DNA from: Blasia pusilla
Taxonomy: Eukaryota; Marchantiophyta; Marchantiopsida; Blasiales
DNA: 64,000 bases
Direction: 5' to 3'
NCBI GenBank assembly: GCA_050084515.1
Contig: CM114272.1
Span: forward strand, 42,904,001-42,968,000
Of this stretch, positions 35,758 to 46,184 are shown piece after piece; position 1 is the stretch's first letter; each line of letters begins with the position of its first letter. Below the pieces are notes generated by a model, which saw only the letters and a list, made by a program, of their open reading frames with translations, made no database searches and was not told where the DNA came from. A program made the translations under genes and the position numbers.

Positions 35758-36143
35758 GGTTGATTTCGGAAAATGGATATATCCTTGCCGTTATTCTTGC
35801 CAATGGCATTTGCATATGTATGAAATATTCTCCATCCAAATCGACAATTTATAAGATATGATGTATTGTAGCGCATGGCATATATTAACTATATTTATAT
35901 ATATATAAATATAAAGAGAGGCATTACTCGGATCTTTATGCCAATCTTTATATGATGTGGTAGTTATGGGTCTAGCAAAATGTCGGGGGTACCATGACTA
36001 TTGGAGCTTATTAGAGCTCCGTGTGGTGGTATAATGGAGATTCCTATAAAGTGTCATATTTTAATAGCTCATTCAATAAAGATGTATAGAGTTATAAGAG
36101 AGGTTTGTCTAGTCTCTTACAATTGCGCTCATATTCGATTGAG

Positions 36144-36319
36144 AAATAGATTATCTTTGTTGTTGTAAACAACGGATGTCCATTGCTTTGCAACGCCAAG
36201 CCAACTATGGCGGTAGGCTTATAAATAGATTATCGTGAACTGGCTTTGTTGTTGTAGACGGATCTCCATTGCTTTTCCATTGCTTTGCAACGCCAAGCCA
36301 ACTATGGCGGTAGGCTTGT
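36144..36319 (+). repeat. Tandem duplication of about 80-97 bp
   Basis: AAATAGATTATC...TTTGTTGTTGTA...CCATTGCTTTGCAACGCCAA...GGCGGTAGGCTT occurs at 36144-36222 and again at 36223-36319. The second copy has small insertions. The preceding sequence (35990-36140) looks like an LTR transcribed end but has no partner in the window. Confidence 0.75.
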
Positions 36320-37099
36320 ATTGTGGGACGTTATTGCTAGAGGTCCACTAAATAATAATTATGTCTCTCAACGTGCGGTGGACATGGTCTCTTGCATTGG
36401 TGAGTTAAGCAATAAGGTTATCCCCTTCTCTTTTGTGGCCCATCACGTACTCGAATCTTTGATTCTGGCTATCTAATTCTCTTGATGGGTTCCCTATTAT
36501 CCCTTTTACTTCATGCTTTCTATACTCTTTTTCTATAAGCAACAAGCATGGATGTGGTGTTGCATTTGAGCTCCCGATGAGATCTCATCATTCCTTTGGC
36601 ATCTCTAGTAGATCCGTGAAAAGTAGCCTTTTCCTAGAAGTGTGTACATAGCCACTTTTGAGACCTCTTGTTGAGTAAGTGGGCTCAACATATTACACCA
36701 CTGAACTTCATCAATTTTATGTTTTATGGGCTTTAACCCAAATACAAAGGTCGAGTCAAGTAATGCACGGACATGAATCTTATGAGCAGAAAACTATGGT
36801 CAAATGTGCGGCGCTGGAAATATTCGTCATAGCTAGGGAAACATCAATGAAAACATGGTTTTTAGGGGATACTTCAAAGATCTGGATAGACGGATTTCAA
36901 AATTGGATAAATTATAAACTAATTCATTTGATATTGGAAAATATTTTCTTCATATATACATAATCATCAAAATTTCTCATAGCCCAACCACATCCAAACC
37001 AGCTCAAGAAAGTTAAGGAAAAATTTATACCAATGTCTATGGGAAATTTCATGTATTCCAACTGAAATATTAGATCCAATCAACCAAGTCATTTGACAT
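36320..37099. other. No gene seen
   Basis: AT-rich sequence with short open frames at 36285-36476 and 36679-36963 (plus) that lack recognisable motifs. Confidence 0.3.
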
Positions 37100-37682
37100 T
37101 CCATAAAAAGTTTCTCATTTTTCAGGCATCATGAAAAATCAGCATTGTATGCCCCAGTGGCGAGCGCCCGTGACCCTCAAGCGCGTGGAAGGTTCCGTGC
37201 GCTTGAGAAACGCTACTGCAAGTAAACACAAGGTGCAAAAGAGACGACACGAGCTAAAGGGGAAGGAGGAAAATGAGGCCCGCTGCGTGACTTGGGGTAG
37301 GGGGAAAGGGGAAGGGAGGCAGGGGGCGGTGGCTACTTAGCCGCTGGCCATTCGATTTGAAATCTAGCAGATCGGACGTATCCAATTTCTAATTTCTAAC
37401 GATGCGGATCAGGGTCCAATGGGCGGCGGATCAGACTACGGCCGTCCCATTTTAGATCTAACGGTCCTCTGAGTTAGGGCCGTTAGATCAGAAATTCCGG
37501 CTAGTCGATGCATGATCTAACGATTGGAGTCGCACAGATCCTTAGTTTCAATTTGGGCCGTACGATCTCTTGAGGTGGTGGCGGCGGCAGGTAGAAGTAG
37601 TTTGGTTCGGGCTAGGTTCAGGACACCGAACCTAGCCGTTTAAAATTATTATTTTTAAAAATCCAAAAAAAAAAAGCTGTCT
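37100..37682. other. GC-richer segment with several short hairpins
   Basis: Three perfect stems are present: CTCAAGCGC 37176-37184 with GCGCTTGAG 37199-37207; GATCTAACGG 37455-37464 with CCGTTAGATC 37480-37489; GGCTAGGTTC 37610-37619 with GAACCTAGCC 37628-37637. Phrases of the type GGCCGTTAGATC are common in plant promoters and DNA transposons. The 69-codon plus frame at 37131 is low complexity and not called. Confidence 0.5.
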
Positions 37683-38545
37683 TCACTTTTTTTCCCTCTC
37701 CCATCTAATTTTTTCTTCATTTTTTCCCATTTGATTTTCTTCATCTTCTTTCTCTTTTATTTTTATTTTTTATTTTTTTTTCAAAATTTATGAATTTCTC
37801 CTTCTCTTTCACTTAAAAAAATTCCTTCCCTTCTTTTTATTATTGTAAAAAAGGATCTTTCAAATTTTACACTCTTCCTCTCAAATTTCTTTCTTTCTAC
37901 CTCTTTAATTTTTCATTCTTTTTTTCTTTTTTTTTCCCTTTTCTTCCTTCTCCCATATCATTTTTTCCCATTTAGTTTTCATCATATTTTTCTCTTTTAT
38001 TTCTTTTTCAAGATATATTTATTATTTTAATTTTCTTTTCATTTTCTTTCTGTTATCAAATTTAAGAAATATTTTTATGGTGTATAATCTATAATATTAT
38101 CACCAAATTAGAAACCACGAGTAAAAAATTTTGAAATTAATACCCAGATAATTTTTTAAATATTCCCACCAAGCTTTGAATTTATTCTTCTACGTAAATG
38201 AATTGAATGATAATTATTAATTTTTTCCTCATATTTCACTTTGCATGGGAATGAGTAGCCATATGTCCACAAGAGTGAGTAGTTTTCATTTTCTTATTCG
38301 ACTTAGGCTGACGAAGCATTTATTTTTCTACCTAAATGAATGGAATGATAGTTATCAATTGTTTCCTTATATTTTCACTTTCCATGGGATTTTTCATAAT
38401 TTTAATTTTCTTATTCGACTCATGATGGGGCGAGGCAAGCAGTAGCGAGTTCAAACAAGTAAAAATAAAAAGAGAAAAATGATGAAGAAAATCAAATGGG
38501 AAAAAAAGAAGAAAAAATTAGATGAGAGAGGGAAAAAAAGAAGAG
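37683..38545. mobile_element. Fold-back element with ~90 bp terminal inverted repeats
   Basis: The pyrimidine-rich segment 37683-37775 (TTTTTTCCCTCTCCCATCTA...CCCATTTGATTTTCTTCATC) is matched in reverse complement by 38455-38545 (GATGAAGAAAATCAAATGGG...TTAGATGAGAGAGGG). The interior contains two direct copies of a 70 bp block at about 38180-38250 and 38321-38391, spaced 141 bp. There is no coding capacity. A non-autonomous fold-back DNA transposon is likely, though the arms are low complexity. Confidence 0.5.
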
Positions 38546-38967
38546 GGAAAATAAGGAACTCCCGGTGGCAGCGAGGAGTTCCATCTAATCAGCAGTAAGT
38601 CTCTACCCTCCTATGTAATGTCTTCAACCTGCTTCATTCAATCCCATCAACATCTCCATGCATAGAACAAAATTCAGTGATCTAATTCTGGTGAGTGATC
38701 TAATGTTTGAATGCAGAACTCGGAAGGTGAGTACTTTACAATGATCAAACGCACGTCTCGAAAATCAACCAAGGAAAGAAGCCAATGGCCATGAAACCAT
38801 GACTATCAAAACGACACTACAGAGTCAAATCTCCATATATCGTAACTCCAGTAGAAGAAAACAATAAATCAACTTCATCACCTCAACACAATACTCTAGC
38901 AAGTCCAATTTATTTGGTACATGTTATCTAAGCCAATCAGCAAAATTCGGACCTGAGTCCAAAAGTT

Positions 38968-39258
38968 GTGACACATTTACGTGTCGAACTGGCTCCAGAA
39001 GAACAGAAGAAATGGCGGGGGAGATTAAGATACTACAAAAGTCTTGAAAAAGACTATACTATCCAACTCAGCGAAACCGACCGACAGTCACTTGGATATC
39101 TTTCGAGTCCATTTGATCAGTGCGACTTGGAGATTCCACTCTTGAGCCTAGCATTTCAAGCGATGATTCCTCATACAAAAAGTCTCTCAACTTTTCAGCC
39201 AAATAAAATTTGGAATACTATCCATCTCCAAAAGAGACCCCCGAGTATGAACAAGTAG
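38968..39258 (+). CDS. Hypothetical protein, 96 residues
   Basis: A plus-strand frame of 96 codons (opens MTHLRVELAPEEQKKWRGR) with balanced, charged composition, located between the fold-back element and the Helitron helicase remnant. The sequence upstream (38600-38730) contains several GTGAG-type donor-like sites, so it may be one exon of something larger. No domain recognised and no promoter seen. Confidence 0.25.
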   Translation: MTHLRVELAPEEQKKWRGRLRYYKSLEKDYTIQLSETDRQSLGYLSSPFDQCDLEIPLLSLAFQAMIPHTKSLSTFQPNKIWNTIHLQKRPPSMNK

Positions 39259-39439
39259 CTACTGCACCAAAGGAACTTCAAAGGTCCCAATCAAAAAGAC
39301 TCAAGTTCGAGCTTAGAGTTACGTGAAGTCATGTCAGTTGTTGGATCAACACTTGACAGTGTAGGGCTCAATTTTATAATCTCAATGAAAGAGAAATCTT
39401 ATCCAAAAATATTATCTTAGTTCTACACATGTGCAAATG

Positions 39440-40500
39440 TGTGATGTCTTTTTTCTCTCTCTCTCTATCAGGGAGTGGATTGCACAAAAATCAGAAGTAG
39501 AAATTTAGAAGGACATATGTGTGTTCATCAACAAGCTTTTAGTGATTGGTTATTGGAGGTGGGAGAGGGTTGTGTGCCTTTACACACTTTTTTGTGAGAT
39601 GATTTAATTCAACTACCGATTGACATGGTTGTTCACAGTAAGAATGTAAATGATCTTATTGATATTATATATGGGAGTGGTCAACAACCGTTCATGACAT
39701 AAAATTTTTGAGAGATGCGACTATTCTCATGGCAAGAAATAAAGATGTAAATACGGAAGTTATGTCTCGATTTTATGGAGAGGTAATTATCACTACTCTT
39801 TATGTTGATTCTTTTAACAATTATATATTACTTCATGAAATAATCCTATTTAGGATTCAGTGGATGATGATGATGAAGAATTTTTGGGAATATTTGCTCT
39901 AACAATTATGTGTTATGTACAGAAGCATACTTACCTTAGCGTTGACACTATTCCAAACGAGGGAACGAGTTATATCTATCCAACTGAATTCTTGAATACA
40001 TGCTTACCTTATGGACTATCCCACATCATTTGAAGGTTGGTGCAGCAATCGTGCTTCTACGAAACAAGAACGATTCAAAAGGACAAGAAAATGACACTCG
40101 ATTGATTATTTGTGGATTCATGCAACATATTATAGATTTTGAGACTATTATGAGGAAGAATATTAGAGATTGAGTTTTCATTCCCCATATCCCATGGATT
40201 GCTTCTGACTCGGGCTTGCCTTTTGATTTGCATAGATTGCAATCCCTTATCCGTCTTGCTTTTGCCATGTCTATTAATAAGTTGCAAGGTCTGACTTTGC
40301 AAAATTTTTGAATTTACTTACCTTCTCTTGTATTTTCTCATGGCCAACTATATGTGGCATTGTCTAGAGTAAGACAAAAGAGTTCAATTCATATTATGAT
40401 TGGAAATGATACACACTCAAACAAGAAAGGTGATTTCACCTCGAATATAATCTATAAGGAAATTCTTACATTAAATAAATTACACATTTTTTAAATGAGA
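39440..40500 (+). pseudogene. Helitron PIF1-type helicase, C-terminal part
   Basis: The plus strand reads, across several frames, LPIDMVVHSKNVNDLIDIIY, FLRDATILMARNKDVNTEV, TYLSVDTIPN with YPTEFLN, HLKVGAAIVLLRNKN, TRLIICGFMQ, then DSGLPFDLHRLQ, RLAFAMSINKLQGLTLQNF and the signature SHGQLYVALSRVRQKSSIHI. These are the last blocks of the PIF1-like helicase of Helitron Rep-Hel proteins, ending with the HGQLYVALSR motif that closes the helicase core. The Rep domain and the N-terminal helicase motifs are absent, so the copy is 5'-truncated. Frameshifts and stops are numerous. It lies just upstream of a Helitron 3' terminus, in the expected order. Confidence 0.85.
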
Positions 40501-40586
40501 TAAGATGAAGATATTTGAAAAAAATTATAGAATTTTCAATTTTAAATTATTTATAGAATTAATTTTCTAAAAACAATTTACTTACC

Positions 40587-40612
40587 CGTGCATCGCACGT
40601 ACACCTTACTAC
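40587..40612 (+). other. Helitron 3' terminus
   Basis: A hairpin CGTGC-ATC-GCACG (40587-40599) is followed by 13 bases ending CTAC before a T. The same spacing and nearly the same end (CCAG before T) close the small element at 18382-18617; both differ by one base from the plant Helitron consensus end CTAG-T. Confidence 0.65.
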
Positions 40613-40690
40613 TCTATATTATTATGGGAGAGTGCCTTCTTCATTTGCAAACACCTCTATGTTTGACAAGTGGGCAACAAGAAAATATTT
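40613..40690 (+). mobile_element. Second Helitron 5' end, directly after the first 3' end
   Basis: TCTATATTATTATGGGAG begins at the base after the preceding Helitron terminus. The next 70 bases match the 5' end at 18382 (GCAAACACCTCTATGTTTGA, GACAAGTG, GGGCAACAAGAAAAT). The rest of this second element was not traced; an inverted repeat follows at once. Confidence 0.6.
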
Positions 40691-40691
40691 C

Positions 40692-40873
40692 ATATGGATT
40701 GGAGGGAGAAAGGAGGACCTTCTTTCGATCTTTCCATTGAGAGTAGTAGCACCTTTGTGGGTTATTTAATCCTTCCCTAAATATAAATATAAATATATAA
40801 AAATATATATAAAAATAAATATATATATATATATATCGAAAGAAGGTTCTCCTTTCTCCCTCCACCCCTATAT
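40692..40873. repeat. 38-39 bp inverted repeat enclosing an AT microsatellite
   Basis: Left arm 40692-40729 and right arm 40835-40873 are reverse complements with only a few differences (core GGAGGGAGAAAGGAG with CTCCTTTCTCCCTCC). The interior ends in long AT-rich runs (40775-40834). The arm sequence GGTGGAGGGAGAAAGGAG continues from the coding fragment to the right, so the left arm may be an inverted copy of its edge. Confidence 0.75.
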
Positions 40874-40874
40874 G

Positions 40875-41365
40875 GTTTCCAAGTCTAGGAAGCCCTTTAT
40901 GTCGACAAGAGTTTTGAAATGAGGATGCTTTGTCCACTTCTTGTACAAGCGAGCCCTCAACTTTTCGATTCCATGAAGATCTGCAGTAGGGAGTCGTTTC
41001 TCCATTGGATTCTCCAAGATCTACCAGGAAAGAAGAAAGGCATTGATGTTGCATACTGCGTTGGGGCCTTCTTTTGAATTCTGGTCAAAACTGCTCAACC
41101 GGATTTCTGTAGTGATCTCCACTCTCAGACTTGCCTTGCATATTTTATGAGTCAACTATCTAGATACATTCTCGTGTGCAATGGAAGCCTTAAGCTTTTC
41201 TCGGATTGCATGGGAAAGACGTTTAATATTACTGCCGATTGAAGATGGCTTAGGAAAACCGATCTCCCTACTCCCAATGAAATTACTAATATTCATCTCA
41301 TCCACGAAACTCTGTTTCATCATCTGCAAGTAATTGAGAAGAATATTGGCCTTCCGAGCGTTTCA
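40875..41365 (-). pseudogene. Unidentified coding fragment, about 163 codons with two TAG stops
   Basis: A single minus-strand frame runs from about 41362 to a TAG at 40872-40874, interrupted only by two TAG codons. It reads ANILLNYLQMMKQSFVDEM, SREIGFPKPSSIGSNIKRLS, AIREKLKASIAHENVSR, then NPMEKRLPTADLHGIEKLRA and YKKWTKHPHFKTLVDIKGF. Composition is strongly protein-like and mostly helical. It is none of the copia domains I know. Upstream it joins, within about 100 bp, the leader and primer site of a copia LTR on the same strand. It may be a host gene piece captured by an LTR element, or an unfamiliar gag. The frames shift near its 5' end. Confidence 0.45.
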
Positions 41366-41519
41366 AGTGCATCTTCCCTAAGTCAACGTCATTGCTTCAC
41401 CTGAAATCTTTTGCCACTAAGCTCTTAATTAAATCTCCTTCTCCCAAACTGAAATTGTGCCTTCTCTTGCCTCTCTTCTCTCCTCAAACACCAAGAATTT
41501 AAAGTGATATTTTCCTATT

Positions 41520-41531
41520 GCTCTCAAACCA
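41520..41531 (-). other. Copia primer binding site, diverged
   Basis: The minus strand reads TGGTTTGAGAGC next to the LTR end, two changes from the initiator-Met site TGGTATCAGAGC. The leader beyond it matches the leader of the copia element at 56-61 kb (AATTCTTGGTGTTTGAGGAG here, AATTCTTGGAGTTTGAGGAG there). Confidence 0.65.
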
Positions 41532-41847
41532 TGTAGAAAACTGCTAAAGAAGCATAACTTGTGGAAAACGACTCTCACACTCACACACCACCATGAAGAA
41601 CTAAATTTTGCAATGAGAGAGTGAATGGAGGATGCTCCCCTTCTCAATTATATAGGATGTATACAAGCAACCCTAACCTTAATTCTAATGATGGTCTTGA
41701 GTTAGACTAACTATGATTGACTATTAATCCCAATTGAGCTAATCGTGCTAAACTAACTAACGAAGATTAAGCTTCCCTACTTCGTGTGAGTACCAAATAT
41801 AGCAGTTCGGGTGTCCGATGAGCTTGATTGTAACTCAGTCTTCAATA
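41532..41847 (-). repeat. Copia LTR, same family as 56251-61461
   Basis: Matches the LTRs at 56251-56565 and 61161-61461 along its whole length (CTCTCACACTCACACACCAC, GGATGCTCCCCTTCTCAATT, CCAACCC-type steps replaced in part, AGATTAAGCTTCCCTACTTC). The outer end is TTCAATA. It is a 5' LTR by the position of its primer site. No copia pol follows. Confidence 0.75.
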
Positions 41848-42251
41848 GTTCTATGGATACTTGTTGATCCATCCTAATTGAAAGATATAATCGTTGTCGT
41901 GTGCGTACATATCACTACACAACATACATCATTACCACTAACTATAAAAACATAAACATAAGATATCACACTCACTCATGGCATCTTAACACCGAGAAGA
42001 TTGGATATCTGAATATCTCCAATCGCCCCCTTAGGACCTTAACTAGTAGTTAGGTCCCTTTAAGTGCACATATGTACTTATCTATCCCTACCTAATATGG
42101 TACACATCTCTATGACGCTACGATCAAGAAGATTGGATGATCATGTGACTCATTCTTAGTCATCTTCTTATCATAAATGTCATTAATGCAAGTCTAGATC
42201 TATGAATATCTAGTACTTACTCTATATACATTTATCATTAATCCATTGTCT
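41848..42251. other. No gene; inverted scrap of an LTR end
   Basis: At 41892-41930 the minus strand contains GATGTATGTTGTGTAGTG and GTACGCACACGACAACGA, a copy of the LTR 3' end seen at 51415-51455 and 53205-53245. The rest is unassigned. CCAA at 42252-42255 is the left target duplication of the following element. Confidence 0.45.
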
Positions 42252-42255
42252 CCAA

Positions 42256-42681
42256 TGTCACATCTGAATAGCCGATAGGCCGAGATCTATCGTGGATAGG
42301 GTCGTAGGAGTCAGCAGACTATCTTGAGTGTAAATTTGTCCCACGGTGTCGGATGAGGTTGAGGATAGGTCCATTGTGTCAGGAACGTCGTTTCTGACAA
42401 CTTTCATGTTGAGGTCTTTCATAGCCAGATGACTTGTTGACCAAGTCACTTGCCCTTGGTAACCTGAACGCGTAGGTTACCAAGGGGATGGCTATTTTTA
42501 GGGGAAGAGCCTTTTGGCTCTTCCCAACCCTATATAAGAGCATCTCTCTTGATGAGATAGGACTAGGGTGCTAGCGTCCGGATTCCTTGATAGCGTAGGG
42601 TGGAAGAGGCTCGATATGCCGATGTAGATTGAGGAGTGGAGTTTTAGGCCGGATGTGCCATTTTTACTACTCTTTATTTTT
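42256..42681 (+). repeat. 5' LTR block (B) of the methyltransferase gypsy
   Basis: Starts TGTCACATCTGAATAG and matches 50836-51315 closely by eye, except that the 3' copy has about 60 extra bases after the TATA box. It holds a 13 bp hairpin (42453-42465 with 42474-42486), a 10 bp hairpin (42502-42511 with 42516-42525) and a TATA box (42531-42538). The last ~135 bp of the 3' LTR (block A) are missing here. CCAA precedes it and also follows the 3' LTR. Confidence 0.75.
42531..42538 (+). promoter_or_regulatory. LTR TATA box
   Basis: TATATAAG lies six bases after the second hairpin and is conserved in the 3' LTR (51110-51117). It should drive the genomic transcript of the element, with a start near 42565. 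Confidence 0.6.
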
Positions 42682-43497
42682 ACATGAGAAAGATGTCAAG
42701 GGGTTGATGGGAATTCATTGTCTCCAAGGGCTCCCGACCAAGGCAACTCGCTTGCCCTGTAGACGCGAGTGTTGCGGGTATTGTTCATTTTTTTGTTCGG
42801 AAGGCAGTGGGCGGAAGCGCTATCCGTTTTTCTCAGATTTTGCTAGTGCAGATTGACGGGGGACAGTAGCCAAGTGTAGTGTGTGGTGGGGCATCCGGTG
42901 TATGCGAGTGAGGGTGTTGGGAAAGAGCAAGAGGCGGCCGGAAATTAGGTTGCAGAGGTGGCTGGAGGTTAGTCAGAGCGCGGATGGCCCGCCCTCCCCG
43001 GAGTTGAGGAGGCCCATAGGGATGCGGGCGAGGCCCCTCCCCTTGTTTTTCTTTGGGTTGGTTTATCACGGACGTGGTTGGCATCCCATCCAACGTGGTA
43101 GCGGCGAGCGAGACAGGGTAGCGGTGTGGCCAAACATGGTAGACGGGTTGACATCGTTGAATTCGGACGGCGTTGAGTCAGGTTATAGGCCGCGTGTAGA
43201 GATAGGCGGAGAAGTTTGCGCGACATAATGTTTTTGGGCGTGACGGGGATTTGCAAGAGTTGACGATGGAGTGTTAGTGCGCATGATGCCGACGGGTTGT
43301 CCGCATCTGTTGACAGGAGAATCGACGTGTTGGTCGAGGAGAGTGTTGTGTTGCAAAGGTTGTCATACCACATGGAGGAGTGGGTGTTGACGGTACGTAG
43401 GTTGGAGGGCGTAATCAGGTTATCCATTCGAGTACCCTTTCCCGCACTTGTCGAGTGTGATTGAGAGTGCTGGCTATCAGGTAGTATCTAGTGCTAG
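42682..43497 (+). other. Leader of the methyltransferase gypsy
   Basis: GC-rich untranslated leader or decayed 5' part of gag. A 115-codon frame at 42881-43228 and a shifted one around 43240-43470 (SASVDRRIDVLVEESVVLQR) may be remnants of an N-terminal coiled segment of gag. I could not find a clean primer binding site after the LTR block. Confidence 0.4.
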
Positions 43498-44847
43498 GTG
43501 GGTGCAGTGATGGCATTCATACACGATGGATCGTCATCACTAGACACTGGGTCTGGTGACGAGATCACCGACAGAGACAGTAGTACTTGGCAGGAGATGG
43601 ACAACATGGGCCATCGGGGCATGCGTCGTTTCTCGGGTGCAGTGGGCACCATCGACTTAGATGATTTCATCCAGGAATTTGACACATGGTGCGACTTCTA
43701 GGAGATACGGACCCCAACACAGTTCAACCCTTTCATGGCATGGAAGCGGATGTTCCAGCACTTGGAGGGTCCTCCGATGGATGACTACATGGAGTTTTGA
43801 TCACTATATTTAGTAGAGATCGATGTCTGGAGGATGTATTGGGATCCAAGGTATGTGTCCATTAGTGGTCGCGAGGCATATGATGGGATCGTGAGAGGAG
43901 AGAGACCCACACCATCAACCCGGAGACTAGATGGGGAGGAGGGCAGTGAGATAAGCGATGTGGCAGAGACCTCTGGTGGTAGAGGGCCACCTAGCTTCAG
44001 TCCCATAGTGGAGTTCTTCCGAAAGTTGGGGAAGAGCTACTAGGGCGTATGCACCGACAAGCTGAAGAGTCTATAGGATTTTCAGCGACGATCGGGTGAG
44101 AGTCTGAGAGAGGCATTCATACGCATGAGGAGGCTGATCATCGCTACGTATGGAGAGACTAAGGTGCAGTTGGTCTAGTATTGGTGCGGGATCCTGGACC
44201 GATAACTACGGAGGAGAGTCCGAGATGCGATGCTCATTTAAACGACGAGGCCCACATTGAAGGTGATCTTTGAGTTGTCTGAGCGTATTAAGCTCAACAT
44301 GAGTGAGGAGCAGGTAGTGACCGCTGGATTTTCTCGGGAGTCGACGAGTCCACGAGCGACGGTGACCCCACAGGTGCCACAGCGAGAACCAATACCACAC
44401 GAGTGAGCACATGCGCCCAGAGAGCAGGGCGGGTACCGTGAGTCTATGAGGCAATGACCCGTACCTACATATGTTGCCCAGCAGGGACCGATGTTGTCTT
44501 GTTGAATGTGTGGAGGGACCCATAGGCAGAGAGATTGCACACAGCATGGGAGAGGACCACGAGCATCTCGGATTGCTTAGGATCCCCAAAGGATGGCCCC
44601 ACCACAGTACCAATGTGACTATTGTCACAAATATGGTCACACTAGGGATAGATGTTATGACCTTCGTCGAGAGGCACGTCCAGAGGTAGGCCGAGGGCTT
44701 GGGGGCGGTCCACCTGGAGGAGGTCGGGGAGTCCTTCCTAGACATGGTGGTAGAGGACCACCACCAACTAGAGGAGATAGAGCGGGAGCACCAAGCCGAC
44801 ACTTCTCTCACGCATTGATTAGTTGGGGCAGAGGATTGCAGCCATGA
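43498..44847 (+). pseudogene. gag of the methyltransferase gypsy, with two zinc knuckles
   Basis: One frame carries the capsid-like region (GTIDLDDFIQEFDTWCDF, FMAWKRMFQHLEGPP, GESLREAFIRMRRLI) followed by two CCHC-type knuckles: MCGGTHRQRDC (about 44510-44550, first Cys position disrupted by a stop) and CDYCHKYGHTRDRC (44614-44655), then a Gly/Pro/Arg-rich tail. Gag packages the element RNA into particles; the knuckles bind nucleic acid. At least seven in-frame stops interrupt it but the frame is otherwise kept, the same decay pattern as pol. The next domain is in a frame shifted by -1. Confidence 0.75.
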
Positions 44848-44861
44848 CGATGATGTAGCTC

Positions 44862-46000
44862 ATGGAAGGCACGGAGCCGCCAACAGGTAGTGTTGCTCCA
44901 GCTTCTACCTCTTACCCTGACCTGGGTGAGGATCTTGCATGTATGGGGTTTATGTGTAGTGCAGCTCAGGTTGAGGCGGCTGCAGTGGTGACTTGGGGTG
45001 CTACGAGAGGCATCGAGCCATCGAGAGATGGAGTTGAGATTGATCCACTAGAGGGGACCAATGGACGCTAGGCGTGGGTTCCACAGTCATTCACATTCTC
45101 GAAGGCACTACACACACCATCGATGGTGCCTTGACAACCAGCGGTGCCTACACCTCACGCATCTACGTCGATGTCACGAGGAGTTGGAGTGACAACTCCT
45201 ATTCCGGCTCGAGTGGAGTCAATGTCAACCATAGTGTTGGCCACTAGAGGGAGTCAGACTCCACTATTTTCCGCCATAGAGTTGGCGACGTTGGGAGTTG
45301 GACCCGCTAAAATGTTCCGGCTGGCCGCCACGTTGTGTGAGCGTGGAGAGGTGACTGCTTCTTGTTTAGAGGTAGTTGAGGAGGTGGTGGACGTGCCCTC
45401 AGAGCCGGTGCTCGGGACGTTCCCCACAGAGTCATGGCATGCGGCGGCAGCAAAGTTGGTAGATATGCCTGCTCGATCGACCATAGAGCGAGCAGTGGTG
45501 ACACCTAAAGTAGTGTTACTGGATAATCAAGCTGGAGTATTTCGCTTGATTAGTCCAACGGGGACTGTATACCTCCTACAACGCGTCCTACTTGATTCAG
45601 GAGCACAACCCTTGATGTTAGGGAAGGCGGCGTGTTTAGCGTTGGGGTTATGGAAGCCCGACATTGAGCCTTGTCCCTTCCAGATATAGACCTCGATTGG
45701 GGGCGTGTCACCCTCGAAGTATATGACTCGACAGGAGATAGTTGTCAGAGTCCAGCCAGAGCATGCGACGGATAGTGCTATGGTGCGCATACGTGCGATT
45801 ACGACACCAAATGAGTCGTACGATGTGTTGGTGGGGAGTACAGTGTTATATCCCCTAGGATTCATCCTTGACTTTTGGGAGGAGACCATTGCTTATTGGC
45901 TAGGGTGGCGGTCAGATGACGGGCGGATGAGTCACTTACCCGTGCAGTTTGCGGGACAAGGTGGTTGATCATGAGACGAGTTTGTGACCACGTTGGCACC
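44862..46000 (+). pseudogene. Aspartic protease region of the methyltransferase gypsy
   Basis: The frame changes relative to gag. The retropepsin core reads VYLLQRVLLDSGAQPLMLGK with DSGA at 45594-45605, followed after a TAG by VVRVQPEHATDSAMVRIRAI and SYDVLVGSTVLYPLGFILDF, which is the flap-to-second-half pattern (LVG...LG) of gypsy proteases. It would cleave the polyprotein. A conserved segment before it (ELATLGVGPAKMFRLAATL) is shared with the copy at 17.7 kb. Few lesions: TAGs at about 45069, 45108, 45687. Confidence 0.75.
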
Positions 46001-46184
46001 TTTCATAAGTAGTGTTAGCTGGCCACGAGAGTTGTTGGAGGAGAATGCACATGCGGAGAATGTCCCAGTAGCGAATAGTCCCACGGAGAGACAGGCCATA
46101 TCAAGTGTCTCTTCCCATGTTGGCGAGACCTCTTCACCATTGTGGGGTACAACTTGAGAGCTACAGAGGAGTGCCGACGACCTC

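Noticed and set aside
37131-37340. 69-codon plus-strand frame in a GC-rich segment
   Set aside because: Purine-rich low-complexity composition with hairpins and no recognisable motif.
40745-40834. AT-rich alternating tract considered as a replication origin or MAR
   Set aside because: A simple TA/ATA microsatellite between inverted repeat arms; nothing specific supports an origin.
44206-44811. Minus-strand frame of 201 codons, the second longest in the window
   Set aside because: It is antisense to gag of the methyltransferase gypsy, whose zinc knuckles and capsid motifs are clear on the plus strand.
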